A stretch of DNA of 64,000 bases, taken from Lancefieldella parvula. Its GTDB lineage: Bacteria; Actinomycetota; Coriobacteriia; Coriobacteriales; Atopobiaceae. The position numbers and the translations under genes were made by a program. The stretch lies in NCBI GenBank assembly GCA_023300185.1, contig CP097092.1:62001-126000 (forward strand). The letters are read 5' to 3'. Below, piece after piece: positions 36,053 through 45,196 of the stretch; within the stretch, counting starts at the first letter, position 1, and every line of letters begins with the position of its first letter. The notes beneath the pieces are model-generated. The model made no database searches and had not been told where the DNA came from. It saw only the letters and a program-made list of their open reading frames with translations.

Positions 36053-36967
36053 TTACGAAAGAAGCAGCTCAGCAGCGGTGTCTGAATCCGTGATTAGCAC
36101 GTTCAGATAGCCGCCGTTAAGCACTGCTTTAATTGCCGTAACTTTATCTTTGCCACCAGCAACGCCAACAACGTTCTTAAGCTGGCGAAGCTTGTCTAGA
36201 TCGGTACTAATGACGCGATCTTCAATTTCTGTCTGAATAAGATTGCCGTCTTTATCCATAAAGTGATTCAGGACGTCGCCGACGGCTCCCTGCATCTTAA
36301 GCACGGTCAGCTCGCCCTCGTTAAGGATGCCGTTACGCAAAACGGTAGCGCCCTCAACTGCGGCGCCGATGCCGACCACACTCATATCCGCGTATTCCGT
36401 CATAGTTGACACGTCTTGCAGGCTTTTCTCGTCAAGAAGTGCATCGCGCACTTGGCGAGAAGACACAACCAGTGGAGACGGTGTCAGGAACAGGTGCATG
36501 GAGTAGGCGGTTGTGCCAACGGATGGCAGGTAGTAGCTCACGCCGCCCGTAAGGCTTACAACGTTGAGCGATTCCTCGCGGTTCTTGGCGAGAAATCCCA
36601 GCATGCGGCTGACGGTATCGCCGTAGCCAATGTTGAGGTAGCCATCCTCGCGCAGGTGATCAGAGACGTAGTGAGCTGCGCCCTGAGCAATAGACTGGTT
36701 AATAGCAGAGCTGTCCAGAGGAGTGGGCACCACAAAAGCGTCTTTGAGGCCAAAGCGGTCAATAAGGAGCTGTTCTGCGGAAACGCGCTGGCTATCGTTT
36801 TTTCTGAAGCTGAACTGAACAATGCCCTGAGCGCGAGCTTCTTCAAGCAGACGAATAACTTTTGCACGAGAAACGCCCATGACCTCAGCAATCTGAGCCT
36901 GGGTGTTATCTTCCATGTAGTAATACCATGCAGCCTTAGTGGCTAGTGCATAAGTTTGTTCGTCCAT
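36053..36967 (-). CDS. lsrR: LsrR-type transcriptional regulator (SorC/DeoR group)
   Basis: The 304-residue protein has an N-terminal helix-turn-helix (YYYMEDNTQAQIAEVMGVSRAKVIRLLEEA cut here as residues 16-45) and a C-terminal sugar-phosphate-binding domain (about 60-300; GYGDTVSRML, SLTGGVSYY, VVGIGAAVEGAT, GVAGGKDKVTAIKAVL). LsrR represses the lsr operon until phospho-AI-2 binds. It is divergent from lsrA across a 285-bp region with inverted repeats, as expected of a local repressor. An AGGAGG site precedes the ATG. Confidence 0.92.
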   Translation of the reverse strand: MDEQTYALATKAAWYYYMEDNTQAQIAEVMGVSRAKVIRLLEEARAQGIVQFSFRKNDSQRVSAEQLLIDRFGLKDAFVVPTPLDSSAINQSIAQGAAHYVSDHLREDGYLNIGYGDTVSRMLGFLAKNREESLNVVSLTGGVSYYLPSVGTTAYSMHLFLTPSPLVVSSRQVRDALLDEKSLQDVSTMTEYADMSVVGIGAAVEGATVLRNGILNEGELTVLKMQGAVGDVLNHFMDKDGNLIQTEIEDRVISTDLDKLRQLKNVVGVAGGKDKVTAIKAVLNGGYLNVLITDSDTAAELLLS

Positions 36968-37073
36968 GCATCCTCCTGTTGATACTTTTGTTTAATGATA
37001 AAACATTTGTATCTAACATACTAGACTTCATTATAGTAATTATTCTCCCTATTAACAGGAAGATATACTACAA

Positions 37074-37205
37074 ATACCATAATTACGTATAGAGGTATTG
37101 CGGACTATTGTTCATGATACAATCAAAAATACCATTCACGGCAGTAATAATACCGTTTGCCGTGACGGTGCTTTGAAGAATGCCTATTTATATATATCTT
37201 CAAAG
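37074..37205. promoter_or_regulatory. divergent lsrR-lsrA control region with inverted repeats
   Basis: The region contains aatacc...ggtatt (about 37074-37099), a hairpin cacggca/tgccgtg (37137-37143 with 37158-37164) and a perfect 9-bp pair ctttgaaga/tcttcaaag (37171-37179 with 37197-37205) around an AT-rich loop. Any of these could be LsrR operators or leader structures; I cannot tell which. Confidence 0.45.
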
Positions 37206-37252
37206 TGTGAGATTTTGTACGGCCGTTTTGTTATTTTTTGGTAGGAGGTACT

Positions 37253-38806
37253 ATGGGTGAAACTTTTGACATCGATATCGATGCCACTGACCCAAAGTCG
37301 CCTGAAGGAAAAGATGCGTGCGAGCAGTGCGACACACTTCTTTCCGTCCGCGGAATCAAGAAGTCATTTGGTTCCAACGAGGTATTAAAAGGCATTAACT
37401 TAGATTTGGCGCCAGGAGAGGTCATCTCTCTTATTGGTGGCAACGGTTCCGGTAAATCTACCCTCATGAAGATCATCATGGGTATTTACTCTGCCGATGA
37501 GGGAGAAATTTCTATCGATCGTCAAAAGGTTGATATCTCCAACCCTAAGGCCGCACTTGCACACAGTATCTATATGGTTCCTCAGGAGCCAATGCTGTTC
37601 CCTAACATGACCGTTAGAGAGAACATCACCATTGGCTTTGAGGCTCCAAAAGCCGAGCTCAACAAGATGCTCGAAGACACTATGAAAGAGATTGGCTGGG
37701 AGCTTGACCTGGACCGTAAGGCAATGACGCTTTCCATTGCTGAGCAGGGCATGGTTGAGATTCTCCGCGGTCTTATGCGTCACTCCGAGATTCTTATTCT
37801 GGACGAGCCAACTTCCGCACTTACTTTTGACGAGGTACAGAGCCTCTTCAAGGTAGTCCAGGAGCTCAAGCAGAAGAACATTGGCATCATCTACATTACC
37901 CACCGCCTGGCAGAGGTCTTTGAGATTTCTACCAGCATTGGCATTCTGCGCGACGGCGTTATGGCTATGCGCGGCAAGGTAGAGGACTTCACGCGAGAAG
38001 ATCTTGTACGCGGACTTCTTCCACCAGACGCAGCAGAGATTAAGAAAGAGATTGCCGAGAGCGCAAACATTGATTACGACGCAGAGCCTATTTTTGAGCT
38101 TGCTGAGTTCACCGGCTATGGTTTTGCTGACGTAAACCTCAATATTTATCCAGGCGAGATTGTTGGTCTTGCAGGTATCGTTGGTGCTGGTAGATCAGAG
38201 ATGGCTACCACCATTTACGGTATGGATAAGGTTCTGGGCGGCAAGGTATTTGTCGACGGCAAAGACATTACCGGCAAGTCCACCAAGGACGTCATTGCCG
38301 CAGGTCTGAGCTATGTTCCAGAGGACCGCTTCAACGACGGTCTGTTTAGAATTCGTGACGTTGCTGAGAACACCACAAGCTCTCTGCTTGCTAACTCTTC
38401 CCTGGGTAAGCTGCTGCTCAACCGCAAAGAAGAGGATAGGGTTTCTCAGAACTACGTTGATAACTTCCGCACCAAGGTTACAGGCCTTGATCAGGAGGTA
38501 GGCGGCCTTTCTGGTGGTAACCAGCAGAAGATTGTTATTGGCCGCGCATTCTCGGTTGCTCCAAAGGTTGTTATTTTGGACGAGCCAACTCGTGGTATTG
38601 ACGCTGCTGCTCGTGGCGATGTATACGCCGTTTTGCAGGAGCTCCGTAAGCAAGGTGTTTCTATTCTTCTGATTTCTTCTGATATGGAAGAGATTATTGA
38701 GCTTGCTGACCGTGCGTTCACCATGTACCAGGGACGCATTAATCACGAGTTCAAAAAAGAAGAAATTACGCAGGACAACCTCATGTCCGCTGCATTTGGA
38801 TTGTAG
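37253..38806 (+). CDS. lsrA: AI-2 ABC importer ATPase (fused double NBD)
   Basis: The 517-residue protein contains two ABC domains. The first (about 25-245) has Walker A GGNGSGKST and LDEPTSALT. The second (about 260-510) has a degenerate Walker A (GIVGAGRSEMATTIYG), signature LSGGNQQKIVIGR and LDEPTRGID. This layout is that of sugar-type importer ATPases (MglA/RbsA/LsrA). The start at 37253 is set by TAGGAGGT; the frame opens five codons earlier with TTG. First gene of the lsrACDBF operon. Confidence 0.92.
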   Translation: MGETFDIDIDATDPKSPEGKDACEQCDTLLSVRGIKKSFGSNEVLKGINLDLAPGEVISLIGGNGSGKSTLMKIIMGIYSADEGEISIDRQKVDISNPKAALAHSIYMVPQEPMLFPNMTVRENITIGFEAPKAELNKMLEDTMKEIGWELDLDRKAMTLSIAEQGMVEILRGLMRHSEILILDEPTSALTFDEVQSLFKVVQELKQKNIGIIYITHRLAEVFEISTSIGILRDGVMAMRGKVEDFTREDLVRGLLPPDAAEIKKEIAESANIDYDAEPIFELAEFTGYGFADVNLNIYPGEIVGLAGIVGAGRSEMATTIYGMDKVLGGKVFVDGKDITGKSTKDVIAAGLSYVPEDRFNDGLFRIRDVAENTTSSLLANSSLGKLLLNRKEEDRVSQNYVDNFRTKVTGLDQEVGGLSGGNQQKIVIGRAFSVAPKVVILDEPTRGIDAAARGDVYAVLQELRKQGVSILLISSDMEEIIELADRAFTMYQGRINHEFKKEEITQDNLMSAAFGL

Positions 38807-38816
38807 GAGGTGACGT

Positions 38817-39893
38817 ATGGATCTTGTAAAGCGCCTTCTCAAGGCTAGGGGACTGAGCAGCCTCGCATTCCTGATTGCTCTCTTTATTATTGTTGGTGCA
38901 ATGAATCCTGCATTCTTGACGCCAGCAACAATTGCTGCCTGCTTTAACACGTCCGTTGTCTACACATTGGTCGCTGTTGGCGTGGCTTTCACCCTGTTCA
39001 TTGGTGAGATTGACGTTTCTGTTGGTTCCAACCTGGGTCTTGTTGCTGTAGTAGTTGGCAGCATGCTCAGAGATGGAACTCCACTTCCTGTTGCTTGCCT
39101 GGTAGGTATTCTTATTGGTGTAGCAATTGGCCTGGTCAACGCCTGGGGCGTTGCCGTTATGAAGGCTCCATCGCTCATCTTTACCCTGGGTACCAACGGT
39201 GTTCTGCGCGGTATTGTTTACGTGTACACCAATGGTCAGTGGGTTGAGAACCTTCCTAAGGAGTTCAAGGACTTCTCGGCAGTAACTGGTATTGGTGACT
39301 TCACGGTTTACTATTGCGCAGTTATCGCACTGGTTATTCTGATTCACTTTGCACTAACCCAGACCCGTCGTGGTCGCTGGTTTGCAGCAGTTGGCGATAA
39401 CGCTAACGGCGCAACCCTGGTTGGTATTCCAGCTCTTCAGACCAAGATTCTGGCATACGTCATCTGCGGCGTTATGGCAGCTATCGGCGGCATCATCTTC
39501 TGCAGCCGTATTGGTTTTGTTACCCCAATGAGCGGCAACGGCTACGAGATGAAGGCTATTGCAGCCTGCGTTCTTGGTGGCGTTAGCCTGCTTGGTGGCG
39601 TTGGCTCCGTCCTTGGTGCAGCTGTCGGTTCCGTCATCATGGCATCCATCAGCTACCTGTTGGTCTTCATGGGCTTCTCGTCAAATTACGACAACGCAAT
39701 TACCGGCGTTATTCTGATTGTCATTGTTGTTGTGGACGCCCTGCTTCAGCACCGCTCCATTGTTCAGAACAGGCACGCTCGTCTGAACGCACGTGTTTCT
39801 CCAAAGGCAACTTCTGAGGTTCTTGCAGAGCAGATTGCAGACTTTGGTGAGGCAGCAATGAGCCCTTTGGGTAAGAAGGGCGGTGTTCGCTAA
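38817..39893 (+). CDS. lsrC: AI-2 ABC importer permease LsrC
   Basis: The 358-residue permease of the BPD_transp_2 (RbsC-like) family has about nine hydrophobic helices and motifs of the family such as GEIDVSVGSNLGL, APSLIFTLGTNGVLRG and VLGGVSLLGGVGSVLGA. Its GTAGGAGG site follows the lsrA stop by a few bases, and its stop codon overlaps the lsrD start (TAATGATG), so the subunits are translationally coupled. Confidence 0.92.
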   Translation: MDLVKRLLKARGLSSLAFLIALFIIVGAMNPAFLTPATIAACFNTSVVYTLVAVGVAFTLFIGEIDVSVGSNLGLVAVVVGSMLRDGTPLPVACLVGILIGVAIGLVNAWGVAVMKAPSLIFTLGTNGVLRGIVYVYTNGQWVENLPKEFKDFSAVTGIGDFTVYYCAVIALVILIHFALTQTRRGRWFAAVGDNANGATLVGIPALQTKILAYVICGVMAAIGGIIFCSRIGFVTPMSGNGYEMKAIAACVLGGVSLLGGVGSVLGAAVGSVIMASISYLLVFMGFSSNYDNAITGVILIVIVVVDALLQHRSIVQNRHARLNARVSPKATSEVLAEQIADFGEAAMSPLGKKGGVR

Positions 39894-40927
39894 TGATGAA
39901 GACACTTAAGGGATTTTTGTCCAAGGGTCAGACAAGCTGGAACATGATCCTTATTGGCCTGCTTGTGCTTGAGTTTGTGATTTTTGGTGCTGCAAACGGT
40001 AAGTTCCTGCGTCCAGCACTGCTGTTTACCAGCATTAACGATAACCTGCCAGTCTTTATGATCTCGCTTTTTGTAACGCTTGTTATGGTTACCGGCGGCA
40101 TCGACATCCAGGTTGCATCTCTGGTTGGCCTCACGTCCATCACCATTGGCGTTGGTTGGCAGGACTTTGGCCTTCCTATCTGGGGCGCCGTGGGCGTTGC
40201 CTTTGTCCTGGTTGTTGCCTGTGGCGCGCTTTCGGGCTTCTTGATTGCGTACTGCCGAGTACAAGCAATGGTTGTTACCCTGGGCGGCAGCTTCCTGTAC
40301 TCCGGTCTGGCGCTGCTCATCTCTACGCTCTCCAAGACCGAGAGCTACCAGGGAATTGGCGGTTTCCCCGAGGACTTCAAGTTTGTATCTAACTTCCAGC
40401 TCTTTGGTGTCATCCCATTCCAGCTGCTGATCTACATCTTGATGCTGGTCATTGCATTTATTCTGCTGCACAAGACTAAGTATGGTCGTCGCATTACCCT
40501 GGTTGGCGTTAACCAGAGCGCAGCTGAGTTCTCTGGCATTAACAGCCGAGCAGTCATCATGTCCACCTACATGCTCACCGCAGTTTCCGCTGTTATTGCA
40601 GGTGTTGTTCTGACCGCTTACCTGGGTACCGCTAAGTCCGACCTTGGTGCCGACCTTACCATGGATATCATCACCGCAGTTGTTTTGGGCGGCACGCTCT
40701 CCACTGGTGGTAAGGGCTCCATTGTTGGTACCGCACTTGCTTCGTTTGTTATTGCATTCTTGCGTTTCGGCTTGCCACTGTGCTTCAAGGTAAGCCCACA
40801 GTACCTGGATATTCCTGTTGGTGTCCTGCTGGTTGTTGTCATCGTTGCTCGATCGGCAGCAAGCGGAACAAATATCGGTACGTTTTTGAAATCGCTGCTT
40901 TCAAGCAGCAGTAAAGCCAAGGCATAA
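39893..40927 (+). CDS. lsrD: AI-2 ABC importer permease LsrD
   Basis: The 344-residue RbsC-like permease is paired with LsrC: VTGGIDIQVASLVGLTS, VVTLGGSFLYSGLALL and VVLGGTLSTGGKGSIVGT correspond to the conserved loops. Two adjacent ATG codons (39893 and 39896) could serve as start. A short gap to lsrB follows, holding a small gtgcct/aggcac hairpin. Confidence 0.92.
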   Translation: MMKTLKGFLSKGQTSWNMILIGLLVLEFVIFGAANGKFLRPALLFTSINDNLPVFMISLFVTLVMVTGGIDIQVASLVGLTSITIGVGWQDFGLPIWGAVGVAFVLVVACGALSGFLIAYCRVQAMVVTLGGSFLYSGLALLISTLSKTESYQGIGGFPEDFKFVSNFQLFGVIPFQLLIYILMLVIAFILLHKTKYGRRITLVGVNQSAAEFSGINSRAVIMSTYMLTAVSAVIAGVVLTAYLGTAKSDLGADLTMDIITAVVLGGTLSTGGKGSIVGTALASFVIAFLRFGLPLCFKVSPQYLDIPVGVLLVVVIVARSAASGTNIGTFLKSLLSSSSKAKA

Positions 40928-40972
40928 GCTTTGGGGAAATTGTGCCTTAGGCACAGACAAGGGAGGTTACCT

Positions 40973-42097
40973 ATGCAAGAGATTACTCGTCGTGGTTTTA
41001 TTGGTGCCGCTGGTATCACCGCAGTTAGCGCTGGCCTCGCTCTGGCAGGCTGCAATAATGGTGGTGGCGAGAAGAAGGAAGAGACCAAGAAGTCCGAGGG
41101 TGGCGGAGACGTCAAGGGTAAGACCGTAGCATTTATTCCTAAGGTCACCGGCAACGCATTCTTCGAGTCCGCAAACAAGGGCGCACAGGACAAGTCCAAG
41201 GAGTGGGGCTTCACCGTTGACTACATCGGCGACGCAACTGCTTCCGTTTCCGCTCAGGTTTCCGTCATCAACCAGGCAGTTGCTAACGGCGTAGACGCAA
41301 TCAGCATCTCCACCGTTGACGCAAAGGGTGTTTCTGACGCACTGAAGAAGGCAACCGCTGCTGGTATCGTAGTTACCACTTGGGACTCCGACGCTAACCC
41401 AGAGGATCGTACCCTCATGGTTTCTCAGGGCACCCCAGAGATTCTTGGTCAGATGCTTGTTGACATGGGCGTTGCTGGCCTCAAGGAGCGCGGCAAGGAC
41501 CCAGAGAAGGACGAGATCACCTACGTCTGGCACTACTCCCAGGCAACCGTTACCGACCAGAACTCCTGGCAGGTAGCTGCACAGAAGATCATCAAGGAGA
41601 AGTATCCTAAGTGGAAGAACGTCCACGAGAACTACTACTCCAACCAGGACGCAGAGCAGGCAATCACCATTGGTGAGGCAATTCTCGACGCTTACCCAGA
41701 TATCGACCTGATCATCTGCAACGACTCCACCGCTCTTCCTGGCCAGCTCCAGGCTGCAGAGAACAAGGGCTACGACGAAAAGAAGATCACCATCACCGGT
41801 TTTGCTTCTCCACAGTCCATCAAGTCCTACTGCGAGCACGGCACCATCTACAACTGGGGCCTCTGGGACTGCGCAGTTCAGGGCGCTATGGGCTGCTACG
41901 TTGCAGCATTCCTTGCAGCTGGTAACGAGGTCAAGGTTGGCGACACCATCTCCATCCCAAGCATCGGCGATGTCAAGGTTGAGCCTAACGACTCCATCGC
42001 TGAGGGTGCAAAGACTGCCGAGAAGAACAACGGCGTTGTCCTGCTTCCTGAGCGCCTTGTCTTCACCAAGGAGAACATGAACAACTACTCCTTCTAA
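40973..42097 (+). CDS. lsrB: AI-2-binding lipoprotein
   Basis: This is the substrate-binding protein of the importer. The N-terminus has a twin-arginine-like TRRGFIGAAG, a hydrophobic core and lipobox ALAGC, so it is anchored by lipid as expected in a Gram-positive. A Glu/Lys/Gly linker leads into a two-lobed periplasmic-binding-protein fold (about 45-360) with VAFIPKVTGNAFFE, TTWDSDANPEDRT, CNDSTALPGQLQA and GFASPQSIKSYCEHGTIYNW; these resemble the residues lining the AI-2 pocket of LsrB. The start at 40973 follows GGGAGG; the frame is open 14 codons upstream. 374 residues. Confidence 0.92.
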   Translation: MQEITRRGFIGAAGITAVSAGLALAGCNNGGGEKKEETKKSEGGGDVKGKTVAFIPKVTGNAFFESANKGAQDKSKEWGFTVDYIGDATASVSAQVSVINQAVANGVDAISISTVDAKGVSDALKKATAAGIVVTTWDSDANPEDRTLMVSQGTPEILGQMLVDMGVAGLKERGKDPEKDEITYVWHYSQATVTDQNSWQVAAQKIIKEKYPKWKNVHENYYSNQDAEQAITIGEAILDAYPDIDLIICNDSTALPGQLQAAENKGYDEKKITITGFASPQSIKSYCEHGTIYNWGLWDCAVQGAMGCYVAAFLAAGNEVKVGDTISIPSIGDVKVEPNDSIAEGAKTAEKNNGVVLLPERLVFTKENMNNYSF

Positions 42098-42133
42098 TTA
42101 GAAGCGGTACGTTCAAGGCGTAAGTTCACGGCT

Positions 42134-42157
42134 GGCGAGAAGACCGCTCTTCTCGCC
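42134..42157. repeat. GGCGAGAAG inverted pair between lsrB and lsrF
   Basis: The octamer at 42134 and its complement at 42150 are separated by gaccgctc; ctggcgagaag pairs with cttctcgccag. There is no T run, so it may act as a processing or attenuation hairpin within the operon. Confidence 0.7.
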
Positions 42158-42296
42158 AGCTTATGAGGTAATTCAGCCGCAGAGGAGGGCGGTCCTCCCA
42201 GGGCGGTCGCCCAAAGAGGCGCGTTCTCTTACGAGGCAGCTTCGCCCAAGAAGGCGCTTTCTCTGCGAGCTTTAAGGTTTTATTGAAAGGATTTTC

Positions 42297-43175
42297 ATGG
42301 CAGATCTGGACGGATTGAAAGTAGCTAAGGATTATCACGTAGACACTCCTTTTGCTAACAATCAGGGATTTTATGTAAAGGGTGCAAACAACCTCGACTG
42401 GGGTATGCAGAAGCACCTCTCCAACATCTTTGATCCAAAGAGCGGCAACACTGTAATGTTCGCATTTGACCACGGTTACTTCATGGGTTCAACCGCTGGT
42501 CTCGAGCGTCTTGACCTGCTGCTTCCACAGCTTGCTCCTTATGTTGACTGCTTCATGGGCACCCGTGGCGCAATCAGGACCTGCGTTTCTCCTGAGGTCT
42601 CTAAGGGCATTGCTCTTCGCGTTTCTTCTGGTTCTTCTATGCTGCAGTCCGACCTCTCGCACGAGGTTGTTGCTGTTGACATCGAGGATGCTATCCGCAT
42701 GAACGCAGACTGCATGGCTGTTCAGACCTTCATCGGCGCTGATGGCCAGCTCTCCAGTATCGACAACCTGAGCCAGGTCATTAACGCTGGATTCCGCTAC
42801 AGCATTCCTACCCTCGGCGTTTGCGCTGTTGGTAAGGATATGGAGCGCACCGGTCGCTTCTTCAAGCTTGCAACTCGTATCATTGCTGAGATGGGCTGCC
42901 AGATTGTTAAGACTTACGACTGCGAGGACTTCGAGGAAGTTGTTGCAGCATGCCCAGTTCCAATTGTTGTTGCTGGCGGCAAGAAGCTTGCTGAGCGCGA
43001 CGCTCTGCACCTTGCATACGATGTCATCCGCAAGGGTGCACGCGGCGTTGACATGGGTCGCAACATCTTCCAGAGCACCCATCCTCTGCAGATGGCTGAG
43101 GCTGTCCGCATGATCGTTCACGAGGGCGCAACCGACGCTCAGGCATGGGAGTTCTTCGAGGACGCAACCCACTAA
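42297..43175 (+). CDS. lsrF: 3-hydroxy-5-phosphonooxypentane-2,4-dione thiolase
   Basis: LsrF transfers an acetyl group from the phospho-AI-2 product to CoA, ending the AI-2 pathway. The 292-residue aldolase-like TIM barrel has FAFDHGYFMGSTAGLE (near 58), SGSSMLQSDLSHEVVAVDIEDAIRMNAD (quoted as positions 104-132), IVKTYDCEDFEEVV with the Schiff-base lysine, and VAGGKK near 222. These agree with the LsrF family. A GAAAGGA site precedes the ATG. The gap after lsrB (about 200 bp) contains a palindrome and GGCGGTCGCC-like sequences. Confidence 0.92.
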   Translation: MADLDGLKVAKDYHVDTPFANNQGFYVKGANNLDWGMQKHLSNIFDPKSGNTVMFAFDHGYFMGSTAGLERLDLLLPQLAPYVDCFMGTRGAIRTCVSPEVSKGIALRVSSGSSMLQSDLSHEVVAVDIEDAIRMNADCMAVQTFIGADGQLSSIDNLSQVINAGFRYSIPTLGVCAVGKDMERTGRFFKLATRIIAEMGCQIVKTYDCEDFEEVVAACPVPIVVAGGKKLAERDALHLAYDVIRKGARGVDMGRNIFQSTHPLQMAEAVRMIVHEGATDAQAWEFFEDATH

Positions 43176-43298
43176 GAGCGCGGACGCAGGTCCACGCGGC
43201 CTCCAAGCGCGAAGTTGTCGCAGGTACGAACGCGCGCCGAGCGCGAAAGCGCTGCTCACACGCGGCTTTCTCATGTGACGAGAAACACACTGACCTTG

Positions 43299-43332
43299 AG
43301 CTGGTAATCCGAAAGGATTACCAGCTTTTTTG
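43299..43332 (+). terminator. rho-independent terminator of the lsr operon
   Basis: A perfect 12-bp stem agctggtaatcc/ggattaccagct with loop gaaa is followed by T6. Confidence 0.92.
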
Positions 43333-43339
43333 TGGCGTA

Positions 43340-43680
43340 TCAACGTTAACTTTTAGATCTGGCGTACAAAATAGTGCCGTTTTGGTAGGTCTTGCTGAAG
43401 AATCAATTAGCTTTTAATCAAGATAACCAGTCAGCTAGGCGGTCTCACTGACCGATATACATTTCTATGTATAAACTTTATTTAATATGCTGAATAATGA
43501 ATAGAAATATATAAAGAATTTAACTATAGGTAAATTCCGTACCTAAGGAACACACCTATGACGGATAATCTGCACAATTGCGGCCATATTACACATCAAA
43601 TGAAGATAATCTGCACGTTTGAGGTATTTTCAGTGTAATGTATACGTCTTTTTGACAGATTATCTGACATAGGTGTGTTG
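43340..43680. repeat. dispersed palindromic element, family A, copy 2
   Basis: This is the second copy of the element at 3301-3660. The aligned gtaaattccg...acctaaggaacacacctatg block starts exactly 40,020 bp after the first. The inverted ends aacacacctatg...cataggtgtgtt (about 24 bp with two mismatches) and the internal gataatctgcac repeats are conserved. The remaining gene-free stretch to 43933 shows only AT-rich sequence with a direct repeat atttaag near 43840. Confidence 0.75.
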
Positions 43681-43933
43681 TGGATGTTTGAAATTTGCCT
43701 TGTGAGCCGATGGCGAGAGGTCCCGATTTTATCGCAGGTCGTATACCTGCGGTTTTATGTGATTGCATATTTTATAAGTTCGGAGATTTATATAAAAAGT
43801 TTCATGGCAACTTTTGGGTCGCACTTGAATCACATTTAAGGTGTATTTAAGAGCCATTGCCATGTCACTTCCATGACATTCATAGAAATTCAAAAGATAT
43901 TCGAGCGGCTATTTGCTACCCTTCCCAGAAAAT

Positions 43934-43960
43934 TTAAATCAGCTTAACAGGGATTTAACA
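43934..43960 (+). promoter_or_regulatory. possible response-regulator binding repeats before the redox cassette
   Basis: The hexamers ttaaat (43934), ttaaca (43944) and ttaaca (43955) are spaced 10 and 11 bp, the pattern bound by OmpR/PhoB-type regulators. Such a regulator is encoded at the end of this gene cluster. Confidence 0.4.
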
Positions 43961-43999
43961 CCCCTTCTGTTGTACTAGAGCCAGGAGAAGGGAGTATCT

Positions 44000-44167
44000 A
44001 TGGAATCAAAGCAAGCTTGTGGTTGGAGCTGCCGCCTACGTGTCCTGCCTATTCTATTTTTGCTATTAGGATGTGCATTTGTAGTCTATGGCGCTTCTCG
44101 CGGAGAGGTTAGTGCCGTATTGGGAAAAGCGGTACGAATCTGCCTTGAGTGTGTAGGTATTGGTTAG
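44000..44167 (+). CDS. small CXXC-motif membrane protein (CD1871A family)
   Basis: This 55-residue ORF starts at ATG 44000 behind AGGAGAAGGGAG. It has a Cys-containing N-terminus (ACGWSC), one membrane helix (about 19-37) and a C-terminal CLEC motif. Small proteins of this type are found immediately upstream of NapH-like 4Fe-4S membrane proteins and TlpA-like proteins in anaerobic Gram-positives. The role is presumed redox-related but undetermined. Confidence 0.75.
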   Translation: MESKQACGWSCRLRVLPILFLLLGCAFVVYGASRGEVSAVLGKAVRICLECVGIG

Positions 44168-44177
44168 GTGACCTGCA

Positions 44178-45137
44178 GTGAAAGTGTTCTCAGGGATAAA
44201 ATTTCTTGGAAAGAAAGTGCGAGAATTTATCACTAAAAGAGGTTTCGTACAGGCATGCGCAACCTTTCTAACCAACCCTCACCTAACAAATTTTGCCAAG
44301 GGAACTATCTATACTGGTCCTGCAAAGTCAGTCTGTGTTCCTGGACTTAACTGCTATTCTTGCCCAGCAGCTACGGGTGCTTGCCCTATTGGAGCATTTC
44401 AGGCAGTAGTTGGATCTTCTAAATTCAGCTTCTCGTATTACATTACGGGTATTTTGATTCTCATTGGAACTTTGCTAGGCAGGTTTGTCTGCGGATTTCT
44501 TTGTCCATTTGGCTGGGTACAAGATCTTCTCCACAAGATTCCATTCCCAAAAAAATTTAGCACTAAAAAGCTCAAAGCCTTGCGCTATTTGAAGTACGTC
44601 ATATTAATTGTACTTGTCTGGGCTCTACCAGCTTTGATTCAAAATGCTGTAGGAATGGGAGAGCCTTATTTCTGTAAGTATGTTTGTCCACAGGGAATTC
44701 TTGAGGGAGCAATTCCGCTTTCTTTAGCAGATGTCAGCATTAGGGCAGCTCTGGGCACACTTTTTACGATGAAGTTCAGCATTCTGGCAACTGTCGTACT
44801 ATTGAGCATCATGTTTTATCGTCCTTTTTGCAAATGGATTTGCCCGCTCGGGGCTTTTTATTCTCTGTTCAATCGCATCTCAATTTTGCAGTATCGAGTT
44901 GACGAGAAGACCTGTGTAAGCTGCGGAAAGTGTGCGCGTACATGCAAGATGGACGTAGATATTACGAAGAATAACGCAGCTCTTGAGTGCATTCGCTGTG
45001 GAGAGTGCATAAAGGTATGTCCTGTTCATGCGATTGATGCAAAACTCCTGTTAATCAACAAGAAAATTGAGCAGTCGGAAAAGGTTGCCACAGCAAAGCA
45101 CCTGGCTGATTTACAGTCGGCAAGCTCATCAAAGTAA
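44178..45137 (+). CDS. NapH/MauN-like 4Fe-4S membrane protein
   Basis: The 319-residue protein starts with GTG at 44178, ten bases after the CXXC gene. It has four to five membrane helices and two membrane-near Cys motifs, FLCPFGWVQDLL (near 110) and WICPLGAFYSL (near 225). A Cys-rich N-terminal segment reads LNCYSCPAATGACPIG (about 55-70), and there are two C-terminal ferredoxin clusters (CVSCGKCARTCKMD and CIRCGECIKVCPVHA). The family moves electrons across or along the membrane, for example to periplasmic thiol or quinone partners. With TlpA next to it, a path for reducing extracytoplasmic disulfides is plausible. Confidence 0.88.
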   Translation: MKVFSGIKFLGKKVREFITKRGFVQACATFLTNPHLTNFAKGTIYTGPAKSVCVPGLNCYSCPAATGACPIGAFQAVVGSSKFSFSYYITGILILIGTLLGRFVCGFLCPFGWVQDLLHKIPFPKKFSTKKLKALRYLKYVILIVLVWALPALIQNAVGMGEPYFCKYVCPQGILEGAIPLSLADVSIRAALGTLFTMKFSILATVVLLSIMFYRPFCKWICPLGAFYSLFNRISILQYRVDEKTCVSCGKCARTCKMDVDITKNNAALECIRCGECIKVCPVHAIDAKLLLINKKIEQSEKVATAKHLADLQSASSSK

Positions 45138-45196
45138 GTGTCATAAAACGTGTATAGCTACGTTTTGTACGTAGAAAAGACAGAAAGGACTATGAA

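Noticed and set aside
44066..44275. 69-codon minus-strand frame over the CXXC gene and NapH-like start
   Set aside because: It is antisense to a small gene with a strong ribosome site and a conserved neighbourhood.
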